This document shows, piece by piece, positions 26,298 through 35,310 of a stretch of DNA of 64,000 nucleotides. How positions within the stretch are numbered: position 1 is the first letter of the stretch; each line of letters starts with the position of its first letter. The notes under the pieces are model-generated. The model did no database searches. It worked only from the letters and a program-made list of their open reading frames with translations, and was not told the DNA's origin. This DNA comes from Stenotrophomonas sp. SAM-B (GTDB lineage Bacteria > Pseudomonadota > Gammaproteobacteria > Xanthomonadales > Xanthomonadaceae). The stretch lies in assembly GCF_013387485.1 (NCBI RefSeq), contig NZ_JABBXB010000002.1, positions 124,001-188,000 on the forward strand. Reading direction: 5' to 3'. The position numbers and the translations under genes were made by a program.

Positions 26298-26391
26298 ATC
26301 ATATGGGTCATCTCCGACGCCGCATGACGGCGTAGGCCGAATGCGGACACGTCTGGCTAGACTTGGCGGACCCTCTCGAACAGCGTCGGCC

Positions 26392-26919
26392 ATGTCGCGT
26401 CCATCCTTCTGCACCGCGCCGCGTGTCGTGGTCGCCCTGCTGACTTTAGTGGCACTTCTAACAAACGGTTCCGCGGAGGCGGTATCCCGAAGGGGCGAGC
26501 TCGAAGTGCGGTGGATGGAGGGAACTGTATGCTTCGGGTTGCCACGCGGAGAGCTGCGGCGACTGAAGGGGGTGGTCGATCTCCAATCGGTCAGTATTTA
26601 CGAGTCGGAGCGTTCGAAGTCCGTGCCAATCTGGCTGGATGACTATCCGGGGCGTGCCCTACGGTCCCTGGATCCCGCTGGCTGCCTGCGCTACGGCGAT
26701 GCGCAGGGCAATGCAGCGCAGGAACCGGTGCGGCCACTGCGCGTTGGGGTGCCATACGAAGTTTTCATGAACATCAGGCGCACGCAGGGGAGAGACCCTA
26801 CGCAGTTTCACTCGGCGCGTTTCTGCCTGTTTCGCCAACGCGATGGAAGCACAGGTCTCATGACCCTCAAATATGTGGAGGACAAGGGCTGGAATACTTG
26901 GGCGTGCGGAGCACCTTAA
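26392..26919 (+). CDS. Hypothetical periplasmic protein
   Basis: This 175-residue protein has a signal peptide (hydrophobic stretch VVVALLTLVALLTNGSAEA, cleavage near residue 30). The mature part has two conserved-looking cysteines near each end (GTVCFGLP, AGCLRYG, RFCLFRQ, NTWACG), which could form disulfides. I do not recognise the family. Its last four bases overlap the end of the convergent DUF1653 gene. Start ATG 26392 was chosen for the signal peptide; the frame is open from 26260. Confidence 0.6.
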   Translation: MSRPSFCTAPRVVVALLTLVALLTNGSAEAVSRRGELEVRWMEGTVCFGLPRGELRRLKGVVDLQSVSIYESERSKSVPIWLDDYPGRALRSLDPAGCLRYGDAQGNAAQEPVRPLRVGVPYEVFMNIRRTQGRDPTQFHSARFCLFRQRDGSTGLMTLKYVEDKGWNTWACGAP

Positions 26920-27155
26920 GTCCCGGATTCGACGCGCGCAAAGCGCGCCCGCCACTGGCCCTCCACCTCCACCTGCGCGACGAACATCTCGAACGGGCGG
27001 ACCCACAGTCCGATGTCCGCGTCCAGCGGCCGATACAGCACCATCGGTGCCAGCGTTTCGCTGTGGCGCACGACGCCGAGCACCTCGTAGTTGCCGCCCT
27101 TGAAGTGGCGGTAATGGCCGAGCGGCAGGATGGGCAGCGGGGCGAGATCGGACAT
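26916..27155 (-). CDS. DUF1653 family protein
   Basis: This 79-residue cytoplasmic protein fits DUF1653: GHYRHFKGGNYEVLGVVRHSET, then VLYRPLD...LWVRPFEMF. It is a compact beta-rich fold of unknown function that is common in bacteria. Size is typical. Its 3' end meets the convergent gene at 26919. Confidence 0.85.
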   Translation of the reverse strand: MSDLAPLPILPLGHYRHFKGGNYEVLGVVRHSETLAPMVLYRPLDADIGLWVRPFEMFVAQVEVEGQWRARFARVESGT

Positions 27156-27223
27156 GGTCGGCAGTTGGTGGGACGGGCGGGCATTATCGCCCGTGCTGCA
27201 GACTGCGTCGCGTCGCCGCGGTG

Positions 27224-29017
27224 TCAGCCCGCATCCGGCAGCGGACCGGCGCGGCAGGCGCTGACCAGCTGCAGCACCGCGTCAGGATGCATCGGCCGAG
27301 CGAGGTGATAGCCCTGCGCTTCATCGCAGCCCCACAGACGCAGCAGGGACAGTTCGGCCTCGCTCTCCACGCCCTCGGCCACCGTGCGGTACCCCAGCTG
27401 CCGGGACAGCTTGATGATGGCCTCGACCTTCAGCCGCGCGGTACGCGAACGCGCCAGTCCGGTGACCAGCGTCTGGTCGATCTTGATATGGCTGATCGGC
27501 ACCTCGCTGAGGTAGCCGAAGTTGCTGTAGCCGCTGCCGAAATCATCGATGGCGATGCGCACGCCGGCGGCGGCCATTGCCCGCAGCTGGGGCAGCGCCG
27601 CGGGATGGTGGTTGAGCCACTGCCCCTCGGTGATTTCGATCTCGACCAGGCCGGGCGGCAGCCCATGCGCGTCCAAACGTTCGGACAGCACGCTCCACAC
27701 ACACTGGTCGTCGAAGTCGCGCGGCGAGAGATTGAGCGACAGGCTGAACCCCGGCACGCTCTGCTGCCATTGCGCGGCTTGGGCCAGGGCGTGATCGATG
27801 ACCCAGCGGCTGATTGCGGGCATCAGCGCGGTCCGCTCCAGGACCGGAATGAATTCGCCCGGACTGACCGGACCGAGCATCGGGTGGGTCCAGCGCAGCA
27901 GGGCTTCGGCCGAGACCGGCAGCCCGTCGATCAGATTGAATCGAGGCTGGTAGACCAAGCTGAACTGGTGCTGGGCCAGGCCGCGCCCGGCGTCCGAGGC
28001 CAATCGGTAGCGACGGCGCAGTGCATCGTCGCGTTCCTGCGAGTACCAGCACAGGCAGGCGTCGGTCTGCAGGGCGTGATGCATGGCGACCAGACACTTG
28101 CGGATCAGATCGGCCGTCTGTTCCGGAACGGCGCGGAAGTCGCAGACCCCGGCGTGGAACTGCGGGGACATCGGAATGCTGCCGGCCATCAGCGGCCGGC
28201 GCGTGCGCACGCGCAGGCGATCAAGCAGGGCCTCGGTCTGGTCATGCGATTGCTCCGGCAGCAGGAAAGCAAACCGGGTCACGCCTACGTGATACACCTG
28301 CGCGATATCGCGCAGCACGTCCTGCACGCGCAGCGCCGCCTGGCGGAGCAGGGTTTCCACCGGCTTCATGCCCAGCGCCTGGCCGGCATCGTTGGCGCTC
28401 TGCAGATCGAACACATCCAGCAGCACTGCCGTGAACGCGCGCGCCTCGCCGCCACGGGACAGGGCGTTGAGGTCGGCCTGGAACTGCTGCCGGTTGGGCA
28501 GGCCGCTGACCTGCTCGCGGCGGCCCAGCGACATCTTCAGTTCCATCTGCGCGATCACCACGCGTGACAGCGTCTGCAGCTGCAGCTGCTCTTCCGCGGA
28601 CAGCCGGCGCGGCTCGCGGCCCATGATGCACAGCGTGCCGAGCGTGATGCCGGCCTTGGTGATCAGTGGGGCGCCCGCGTAGAAACGCAGTTGTTCGGGG
28701 CCGGTCACCAGCGCGTTGTCGGCAAAGCGCGGGTCCAGGCGCAGGTCGGCCAGCTGGACCACGTCGGGGGCACCCAACGCCAGCGCGCAGATCGAGGAAT
28801 GCCGTTCGTGGCGGGTCAGCGCCAGACCGACGCGCGAGATGATGTGCTGGTGGACGGCATCGAAGATGGACACCAGCGCGATCGGAACGCCGAAGGTAAA
28901 GGCCACCAGTTCGGTGATAGGGTCCAGCGCCGTCCCCAACGCAGGGTCCATCACGTTGAGTGCTTCGATCAACGCGATCCGATCCAGATCCTCAGCTCTG
29001 TCCTGCATGTACCGCAC
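27224..29017 (-). CDS. GAF, degenerate GGDEF and EAL domain protein (putative c-di-GMP phosphodiesterase)
   Basis: This 597-residue protein has a GAF domain (about 25-160), a GGDEF-like domain (about 170-335) in which the signature is replaced by GVTRFAF, so cyclase activity is unlikely, and an EAL domain (about 345-590). The EAL domain keeps AEALLRW, NLSPRDF, EIEITEG, IDDFGSGYSN, IKIDQTLV and AEGVES, which are the main metal and substrate contacts, so c-di-GMP hydrolysis is plausible. There is no membrane segment. It is on the same strand as the downstream-numbered receiver and kinase genes, which suggests a shared signalling locus. Confidence 0.88.
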   Translation of the reverse strand: MRYMQDRAEDLDRIALIEALNVMDPALGTALDPITELVAFTFGVPIALVSIFDAVHQHIISRVGLALTRHERHSSICALALGAPDVVQLADLRLDPRFADNALVTGPEQLRFYAGAPLITKAGITLGTLCIMGREPRRLSAEEQLQLQTLSRVVIAQMELKMSLGRREQVSGLPNRQQFQADLNALSRGGEARAFTAVLLDVFDLQSANDAGQALGMKPVETLLRQAALRVQDVLRDIAQVYHVGVTRFAFLLPEQSHDQTEALLDRLRVRTRRPLMAGSIPMSPQFHAGVCDFRAVPEQTADLIRKCLVAMHHALQTDACLCWYSQERDDALRRRYRLASDAGRGLAQHQFSLVYQPRFNLIDGLPVSAEALLRWTHPMLGPVSPGEFIPVLERTALMPAISRWVIDHALAQAAQWQQSVPGFSLSLNLSPRDFDDQCVWSVLSERLDAHGLPPGLVEIEITEGQWLNHHPAALPQLRAMAAAGVRIAIDDFGSGYSNFGYLSEVPISHIKIDQTLVTGLARSRTARLKVEAIIKLSRQLGYRTVAEGVESEAELSLLRLWGCDEAQGYHLARPMHPDAVLQLVSACRAGPLPDAG

Positions 29018-29118
29018 CCTGTCCCGACTTCACCCTCACTATCCGGGGTGGGTTGCGGCATCGATGTGAAGCAGGGGCGCCGCGGATGAAGCGTTCACGC
29101 TGGCGGCGGAGTGCCGGC

Positions 29119-29487
29119 TCAGCAGGGCGTGACGGGAGACTGGAGCAACGTCACCAGCTGGCGCAGGCGATACGGCTTGGGCAGGAATTCGACATGCTCG
29201 GGCAGCGGCGGCAGCTGCGAGCGTGCGTAACCGGAGGCCAGGATGATGCGCGCCTTGGGCAGCACGTCGGCCACATGTTCGCTCAGCTCCACGCCGCTCA
29301 TGCCGTTGGGCATGCTGATGTCGCTGAACACCACATCGAACCCGCCGGGATCCTGCATCAGGCGCAGCGCGGCCGGGCCGTCGTCGGCGGTGTGGATTTC
29401 GATGCCGAAGTCCTGCAGCGCCTGGCCGATCAGTTCACGCAGGTCCTGCTGGTCTTCGACCATCAATACGCGTAGGGGCTCAGACAT
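29119..29487 (-). CDS. Single-domain response regulator
   Basis: This protein of about 122 residues is a receiver domain only: MVEDQQDLREL has the acidic pocket, VVFSDISMP the phospho-acceptor Asp, ILASGYA the Thr/Ser switch position and EFLPKPY the Lys. It overlaps the 3' end of the histidine kinase gene by 8 bases with start at 29487 (an alternative ATG at 29502 adds five residues). It is the obvious partner of that kinase. With no output domain it must act by protein contact or as a phosphate shuttle. Confidence 0.88.
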   Translation of the reverse strand: MSEPLRVLMVEDQQDLRELIGQALQDFGIEIHTADDGPAALRLMQDPGGFDVVFSDISMPNGMSGVELSEHVADVLPKARIILASGYARSQLPPLPEHVEFLPKPYRLRQLVTLLQSPVTPC

Positions 29488-30682
29488 GCTCGACTTCCTC
29501 AATGACAGGTAACAACAGGCGGACGGTGGTACCCCGGCCGGGGGCGGTTTGTACGTCGACGAAGCCGTCGCACTGGGAAACGAAGCCGAACACCTGGCTC
29601 AGGCCCAGCCCGCTGCCCTTGCCGATTTCCTTGGTGGTGAAGAACGGCTCGCTGGCGCGCGCGGCGATGTCCGGGGGCATGCCATCGCCCTGGTCGGTCA
29701 CCGAGATGGCCACATAGTGGCGGCGCATGGGCTGGGACAGATCCGGTGCCAGTCGTTGTTCGACCTCGGCCGTGATCGTGACCGTGCCGCCCTGGGGCAT
29801 CGCTTCGCCACTATTGAGCACCAGATTCAACACGGCGCTGTGCAACTGTACGCCATCGGTGACGATCGGGGGCAGATCCGGGGTCAGATCGAGGTGCACC
29901 TCGATGCCAGCCGGGCAGGCGCGGCGCAGCACGGGCAGGGCATCGCGCAGGAACTCCTGCACCACCACCGGCTCGCGCACCAGGGTCTGATCCGAGGAGA
30001 ACGCGAGCAGCTGGCGGGTCAGCAGCGAGCCGCGGTCGGCAGCGGCCTGGGCGAGGTCCACCAGCTCCTGGGTGCGCCCGTCGGCGCCGGGGCGCAGGGC
30101 GATCAGGTCCAGCGCGTTGCCGATGGTGGTCAGCAGGTTGTTGAATTCATGGGCCAGGCCCCGGGTCAGCCGGCCGACATTGTCCAGCTGGCGCTGCTGC
30201 ACGTGCGCGCGCTGCGCATCCTGCAGCAGGCGCTGGGCCTGGTAGCGCTCGGTGACATCCTGGGTGACCTTGACGAAGCCGAGCAGGCAGCCGTCCTCGC
30301 GCACCGGCTCGATCACTTCGCCGGCCCGGAACCGCTCGCCGTCGCGGCGCACGCGCCAGCCTTCGCCGACGAAGCGGCCATGGTCGCGGGCGTATTCCAG
30401 CGCCTGCTGGGGCACGCCCAGCTGCTGGTCTTCGGGGGTATAGAACAGGCCGACGTGCTTGCCGATCACCGCTTCGGCGGCATAGCCCTTGACCCGTTCA
30501 CAGCCGCGGTTCCAGCTGCAGATGTTGCCCTGGGTATCCAGCAGATAGATCGCGTGATCGCTCACGTTGTCGATCAACAGCTTCAGCTGCCGGCTTTCGT
30601 CGGCGAGCGGTGCAACGCTGGATACGGCCTGGACCACGACGGTTATCGACTCCCCGATAAGGGACCGAACCGTAGGGGCCAT
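29480..30682 (-). CDS. PAS-domain sensor histidine kinase
   Basis: This 400-residue soluble kinase has a PAS/PAC domain (about 35-150, ending DVTERYQ), a HisKA-type region with LAHEFNNLL (His178) and a HATPase_c domain with the N box NLVLNSGEAM, GDGMPPD, FFTTK and GSGLGLS. The HEFNN motif and FFTTK belong to the family that often pairs with separate receivers. There are no transmembrane segments, so it senses a cytoplasmic signal such as redox or light through PAS. The receiver partner follows with an overlap. Confidence 0.9.
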   Translation of the reverse strand: MAPTVRSLIGESITVVVQAVSSVAPLADESRQLKLLIDNVSDHAIYLLDTQGNICSWNRGCERVKGYAAEAVIGKHVGLFYTPEDQQLGVPQQALEYARDHGRFVGEGWRVRRDGERFRAGEVIEPVREDGCLLGFVKVTQDVTERYQAQRLLQDAQRAHVQQRQLDNVGRLTRGLAHEFNNLLTTIGNALDLIALRPGADGRTQELVDLAQAAADRGSLLTRQLLAFSSDQTLVREPVVVQEFLRDALPVLRRACPAGIEVHLDLTPDLPPIVTDGVQLHSAVLNLVLNSGEAMPQGGTVTITAEVEQRLAPDLSQPMRRHYVAISVTDQGDGMPPDIAARASEPFFTTKEIGKGSGLGLSQVFGFVSQCDGFVDVQTAPGRGTTVRLLLPVIEEVEHV

Positions 30683-30794
30683 GGTGTGAAGAACGTGTCA
30701 AGAACGTGCGCCAAACGCGCTGACTTCTGGCGCTTAACAGCCGTTTACCGCTCAGGTACCATCAGCCCCCTTTTTAGCTGAGCTGGAACACGGC

Positions 30795-33700
30795 ATGAAT
30801 TCTGCGCCTACCGCCCGTGACCGTTGGATCTGGCTTGCGTCGGCCGCCTTGATGGCGGCCACGCTGGGCACGGAGATGGTGGTGCCGCTGGGCTATGCTG
30901 TCTGGCTGACCTACTTCATGGCGGTCGGCATCACGCTGTTCCAGCGCCGCATGGAAGTGCCCCTGCTGGTGGCGATCGGGTCCTGCATCCTGTTGGCGGT
31001 CGGCTACAACGTTGCGCCGGCCAGCAGCAATTCGGCGTTTTCCTTCGTCAACCGCAGCATTGGCGGCGTCGCCTTCCTGATGATGGCGCTGACCGTGATG
31101 AAGGCCATCGGCGCCCGCCGTGAAGCGGCCGACGCGCTGTGGCTGCAGGCCGGCGAGAACGTGGTCGGCACCAGCCTGCAAGGGGATCCCACTCCGCGTG
31201 AACTGGCCGAAGCAGCCATGCGCGCCCTGTGCGCGCAGCTCAATGCCGATGTCGGCGCGATGTACCGCCTGCAGGGCGAGCGGCTGGTGCTGGTCGGTGG
31301 CGCCGCGCTGCCGTCGCAGCTGCCGGAGACGCTGCCGGCGAATGCCGGGCAATGGGGCGAGATCATCCGTGAGGGCCGTGCCCGCCGGCTGGAGGACAGC
31401 GACAGCCCGCTGGATATCGACACCCCGCTGGGCCGCACTACCGTGCACCAGCGCCTGCTGGGACCGATCCTCGCCGATGGCGTGGTGATCGGCGTGATCG
31501 AGCTGGGCCGTGCCGGCGTATCGCCCGCACGCGGCCTGGAGATGGCGCTGCTGCTGCAGTGCGCCGAGCCGATCGGCATCGCGCTGCGCGCGTCGCTGCT
31601 CAATGCCCAGCTGGTGGAACTGCTGGAGGAAACCCAGCGCCAGAGCGAAGAGCTGCAGACCCAGCAGGAAGAGCTGCGCGTGGCCAACGAGGAGCTGGAG
31701 GAACAGAGCCGCAGCCTGCTGCATTCCCAGGCCAACCTGGAGCAGCAGCAGGCCGAGCTGGAGCAGACCAATGTGCAGCTTGAAGAGCGCACCCACGAGC
31801 TGGAGTCGCGCCAGCAGGCCCTGCTGCTGGCGCAGGCGCAGCTGGTGCAGAACAGCAACGAGCTGGAAGCCAGCTCGCGCTACAAGTCCGAATTCCTGGC
31901 CAACATGTCCCACGAGCTGCGTACGCCGCTCAACAGCGCGCTGATCCTGGCCAAGCTGCTGGCCGACAACAAGGACGGCACGCTGACCGCCGAGCAGGTC
32001 AAGTACGCCCAGGCGATCCACTCCTCCAACAACGACCTGCTGTCGCTCATCAACGACATCCTGGACCTGTCGCGGATCGAAGCCGGCCACGTCGAGCTGG
32101 TCGAAGAGAACCTGGCCGTTTCCAGCGTGTTGCAGCGGTTGAAGGAGACCTTCGAGCCGATGGCGGTGCAGAAGGGCCTGAGCCTGGAGATCAGCGCCGC
32201 GCCGGATGCGCCGACCCAGTTGCTGGCCGACAGCCAGCGCCTGCAGCAGATCCTGAAGAACCTGCTGGCCAACGCGATCAAGTTCACCGAGCACGGCAGC
32301 GTGTCGCTGAAGGTCCGCAGTGCCGGCGCAGGGCGGATCCAGTTCGCCGTGTCCGATACCGGCATCGGCATTCCCGAAGAGCAGACGGCGGTGATCTTCG
32401 AAGCGTTCCGCCAGGCCGATGGCAGTACCCGCCGCCGTTATGGTGGCACCGGGCTGGGCCTGTCGATCTCGCGCGATCTGGCCGCCCGGATGGGGGGCAG
32501 CATCTCCGTCTCCAGCGAGCCGGGCCGCGGCAGCTGCTTCACCCTCGAACTGCCGCTGCTGGCTGGCGGCGGCACCGGCAGTGCCCAGCACGTCGTGCAT
32601 GACGTCCGCCCCGCGGCCGTCGCGGCGCCGGCGCTGCCTGCCGCCGCGCCGCTCGGCCGTGCGCATGCCGGGTCGACGCCGCCGCCGGCGCCTGCGGCAA
32701 AGGTGATCGATGACCGCGGCCGTCGCAGCCGCGCGGGCCGGATGATCCTGGTGGTCGAAGACGATGCGACCTTCGCCAGCGCGCTGGTGTCGATGGCGCA
32801 TGAACTGGACTTCGACTGTGTGGTCGCCGGCACCGCCGAGGAGGCGCTGGCCCTGGCAACCGAACTGCGGCCCAACGGCATTCTTCTCGATATCGGCCTG
32901 CCCGACGTCTCCGGGCTCAGCGTGCTGGAGCGCCTCAAGCGCGACCCGGCCACGCGCCACATCCCGGTGCACGTGGTGTCCGGGCTGGAGCGTTCGCAGG
33001 TGGCGATGGAGCTGGGCGCGATCGGCTATGTGATCAAGCCGGCCACGCGTGAGCGCCTGGTCGGGGCGATCCAGCAGCTGGAGGCCACCAGCCAGCGCGA
33101 CATGCGCCGCCTGCTGATCGTCGAAGACGACAGCGAGCTGCGCTCCAACCTGCAGTTGCTGCTCGGCCGCGACCAGCTCGAGATCACCGCGGTGGGCACC
33201 ATCACCGAGGCGATGGCCGAGCTGGCCGGATCGACCTTCGACTGCATGGTCACCGACCTGGCGCTGCCCGACGGCACCGGCTACGACCTGCTCGAGCGCA
33301 TGGCCGGCAACGAGGCCGTGGCGTTCCCGCCGGTGATCGTCTACACCGGCCGCGCGCTGACCCGCGATGAAGAGCAGCGCCTGCGCCGCTATTCCAAGAG
33401 CATCATCATCAAGGGCGCGCGCTCGCCCGAGCGCCTGCTCGATGAAGTGACCCTGTTCCTGCACAGTGTCGAGGCCTCGCTGCCGACCGACCAGCAGCGC
33501 CTGCTGCGCGAGGCGCGCCGCCGCGATGCGGTGCTCGATGGCCGCACCGTGCTGCTGGCCGAGGACGACGTGCGCAACATCTTCGCGCTGTCCAGCGTGC
33601 TCGAGCCGCTCGGCGTCACCCTCGACATCGCCCGCAACGGTCGCGAGGCGCTGGAGAAGCTGCGCCCGGAGATCGACCTGGTGCTGATGGACATCATGAT

Positions 33701-33905
33701 GCCGGAAATGGACGGGCTGACCGCCATGCGCGAGATCCGCGCGGACAACCGCTGGCGCGACCTGCCGATCATCGCGCTGACCGCCAAGGCGATGCCCGAT
33801 GACCGCGAGCATTGCCTGCAGGCTGGTGCCAACGACTACATCGCCAAGCCGATCGACGTGGACAAGCTGGTCTCGCTGTGCCGCGTGTGGTGCTCGCGCC
33901 GATGA
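30795..33905 (+). CDS. Hybrid histidine kinase with GAF and three receiver domains
   Basis: This 1036-residue protein has an N-terminal membrane region of about three or four helices (about 10-100), GAF (about 130-270), a long Gln/Glu-rich coiled coil (about 275-360), HisKA with SHELRTPLN (His373) and HATPase_c with DTGIGIPEE and GTGLGLSISRDLA. Three receivers follow in series with phospho-acceptors Asp699, Asp821 and Asp966. The last receiver is the most canonical (LMDIMMPEMDGL). This architecture is typical of hub kinases that integrate several inputs. A 4-base overlap with cheR makes it the first gene of a four-gene operon. Confidence 0.9.
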   Translation: MNSAPTARDRWIWLASAALMAATLGTEMVVPLGYAVWLTYFMAVGITLFQRRMEVPLLVAIGSCILLAVGYNVAPASSNSAFSFVNRSIGGVAFLMMALTVMKAIGARREAADALWLQAGENVVGTSLQGDPTPRELAEAAMRALCAQLNADVGAMYRLQGERLVLVGGAALPSQLPETLPANAGQWGEIIREGRARRLEDSDSPLDIDTPLGRTTVHQRLLGPILADGVVIGVIELGRAGVSPARGLEMALLLQCAEPIGIALRASLLNAQLVELLEETQRQSEELQTQQEELRVANEELEEQSRSLLHSQANLEQQQAELEQTNVQLEERTHELESRQQALLLAQAQLVQNSNELEASSRYKSEFLANMSHELRTPLNSALILAKLLADNKDGTLTAEQVKYAQAIHSSNNDLLSLINDILDLSRIEAGHVELVEENLAVSSVLQRLKETFEPMAVQKGLSLEISAAPDAPTQLLADSQRLQQILKNLLANAIKFTEHGSVSLKVRSAGAGRIQFAVSDTGIGIPEEQTAVIFEAFRQADGSTRRRYGGTGLGLSISRDLAARMGGSISVSSEPGRGSCFTLELPLLAGGGTGSAQHVVHDVRPAAVAAPALPAAAPLGRAHAGSTPPPAPAAKVIDDRGRRSRAGRMILVVEDDATFASALVSMAHELDFDCVVAGTAEEALALATELRPNGILLDIGLPDVSGLSVLERLKRDPATRHIPVHVVSGLERSQVAMELGAIGYVIKPATRERLVGAIQQLEATSQRDMRRLLIVEDDSELRSNLQLLLGRDQLEITAVGTITEAMAELAGSTFDCMVTDLALPDGTGYDLLERMAGNEAVAFPPVIVYTGRALTRDEEQRLRRYSKSIIIKGARSPERLLDEVTLFLHSVEASLPTDQQRLLREARRRDAVLDGRTVLLAEDDVRNIFALSSVLEPLGVTLDIARNGREALEKLRPEIDLVLMDIMMPEMDGLTAMREIRADNRWRDLPIIALTAKAMPDDREHCLQAGANDYIAKPIDVDKLVSLCRVWCSRR

Positions 33906-34726
33906 ATGAAACGGAGTTGTTCGACCTGGAGCTGAAGCTGTTGCTCGAGGCGGTCTACCAGCGCTACCACTACGACTTCCGTGACTACGCGCTGGCGTCG
34001 CTGCGGCGGCGGATGCGGCATGCCATGGCGCGCTTCGACTGCCCGACCATGGGCGCGCTGCAGCACCGGCTGCTGCACGAGCCGGACACGTTCGCCCAGG
34101 CGATGCAGTACTTCACCGTGCAGGTCTCGGAGATGTTCCGCGACCCGCCGTATTTCCGGGTGCTGCGCGAGCATGCGGTACCGGTGCTGCGCACGTATCC
34201 ATCGATCAAACTGTGGATCGCCGGCTGCAGTACCGGCGAGGAGGTCTGGTCGCTGGCGATCCTGCTGCATGAGGAAGGCCTGCTCGACCGCGCGATCATC
34301 TACGCCACCGACATCAACCCCGAAGCGCTGCAGGCGGCCGAGTCCGGCGCCTTCGCGCTGGACCGGCTGGCGCAGTTCAGCCGCAACTACCTCGCCGCCG
34401 GCGGCACCGGGTCGCTCTCGGATTACTACAGCAGCGGCTACGGCAGCGTGGTGTTCGACCGTCGCCTGAAGCGCAACATCGTGTTCGCCGACCACAGCCT
34501 GGCGACCGATACCGTGTTCTCGGAAGTGCACCTGGTGTCCTGCCGCAACGTGCTCATCTATTTCCAGCGGCCGCTGCAGGACCGTGCCATCGGCCTGTTC
34601 CATGAGGCGCTGGTGCACCGGGGCTTCCTGGGCCTGGGCAGCAAGGAGTCGCTGCAGTTCGGCGCGCACGCGGACCTGTTCGAAGCCTGTGCGCGCGAAC
34701 AGCGCCTTTACCGGAAGCTGGCCTGA
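33902..34726 (+). CDS. CheR-type protein methyltransferase
   Basis: This 274-residue protein has an N-terminal CheR helical domain (about 1-80) and a SAM-dependent methyltransferase domain with [15 protein letters not shown] (near residues 107-121), [10 protein letters not shown] and SCRNVLIYF. It uses S-adenosylmethionine to methylate glutamates, normally on chemoreceptors. No receptor gene is in this operon, so the substrate may be the hybrid kinase coiled coil or a receptor elsewhere. ATG 33902 overlaps the kinase stop, and its own stop overlaps the cheB start. Confidence 0.9.
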   Translation: MNETELFDLELKLLLEAVYQRYHYDFRDYALASLRRRMRHAMARFDCPTMGALQHRLLHEPDTFAQAMQYFTVQVSEMFRDPPYFRVLREHAVPVLRTYPSIKLWIAGCSTGEEVWSLAILLHEEGLLDRAIIYATDINPEALQAAESGAFALDRLAQFSRNYLAAGGTGSLSDYYSSGYGSVVFDRRLKRNIVFADHSLATDTVFSEVHLVSCRNVLIYFQRPLQDRAIGLFHEALVHRGFLGLGSKESLQFGAHADLFEACAREQRLYRKLA

Positions 34727-35310
34727 TGATCGCGGCATCGCAACGCAGCCGGTTCGATCTGGTGGTCGTCGGTGCGTCGGCCGGCGGCGTCAGTGCGCTG
34801 CAGGCCCTGCTGTCATCGCTGCCGTCCGCGCTGGCGCTGCCGGTGCTGGTGGTGCTGCATCTGCCGCGCGACCGCCCCAGCCGCATCGCCGACCTGCTCG
34901 ACGCCGGCTGCCCGTTGCCGGTGCGCGAAGCCGAGGACAAACAACCCCTGCAGCCCGGAACGGTGACGTTCGCGCCGCCGGACTACCATCTGCTGGTCGA
35001 GGACCGCGCCACGCTGGCGCTGTCGGTCGATCCGCCGGTGCTGTTCTCCCGCCCCGCAATCGATCCCCTGTTCGAAAGCGCCGCCGATGTGTTCGGCGAT
35101 GGCGTGCTGGCGATCCTGCTGACCGGTGCCAGTACCGACGGCAGTGACGGTGTTGCCGCCGTGCGCCACGCCGGCGGCGAAGCCTGGATCCAATGCCCTG
35201 AGGAGGCCTATTCCTCGATGATGCCCGCTTCGGCCCTGGCGCACGCCGGTGCCGATGCGGTACTCCCGCTCACCTCCATCTGCACGCGTATGAAAGGTCT
35301 TACCCGATGA
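34726..35310 (+). CDS. CheB-type methylesterase domain protein without receiver
   Basis: This 194-residue protein is the catalytic CheB domain alone. The triad appears complete: Ser18 in VGASAGG, His45 in VVLHLPRDR and Asp138 in LTGASTDGSDG. Full CheB also has an N-terminal receiver that represses catalysis; it is absent here, so control must come from partners such as the receivers of the neighbouring kinases. It is translationally coupled on both sides. Confidence 0.9.
   Translation: MIAASQRSRFDLVVVGASAGGVSALQALLSSLPSALALPVLVVLHLPRDRPSRIADLLDAGCPLPVREAEDKQPLQPGTVTFAPPDYHLLVEDRATLALSVDPPVLFSRPAIDPLFESAADVFGDGVLAILLTGASTDGSDGVAAVRHAGGEAWIQCPEEAYSSMMPASALAHAGADAVLPLTSICTRMKGLTR

Noticed and set aside
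30774..33812. A 1012-codon open frame on the minus strand
   Set aside because: It lies exactly antisense to the hybrid kinase gene. The translation is full of His, Gln and Arg with no domain, the usual artefact of high-GC coding DNA.
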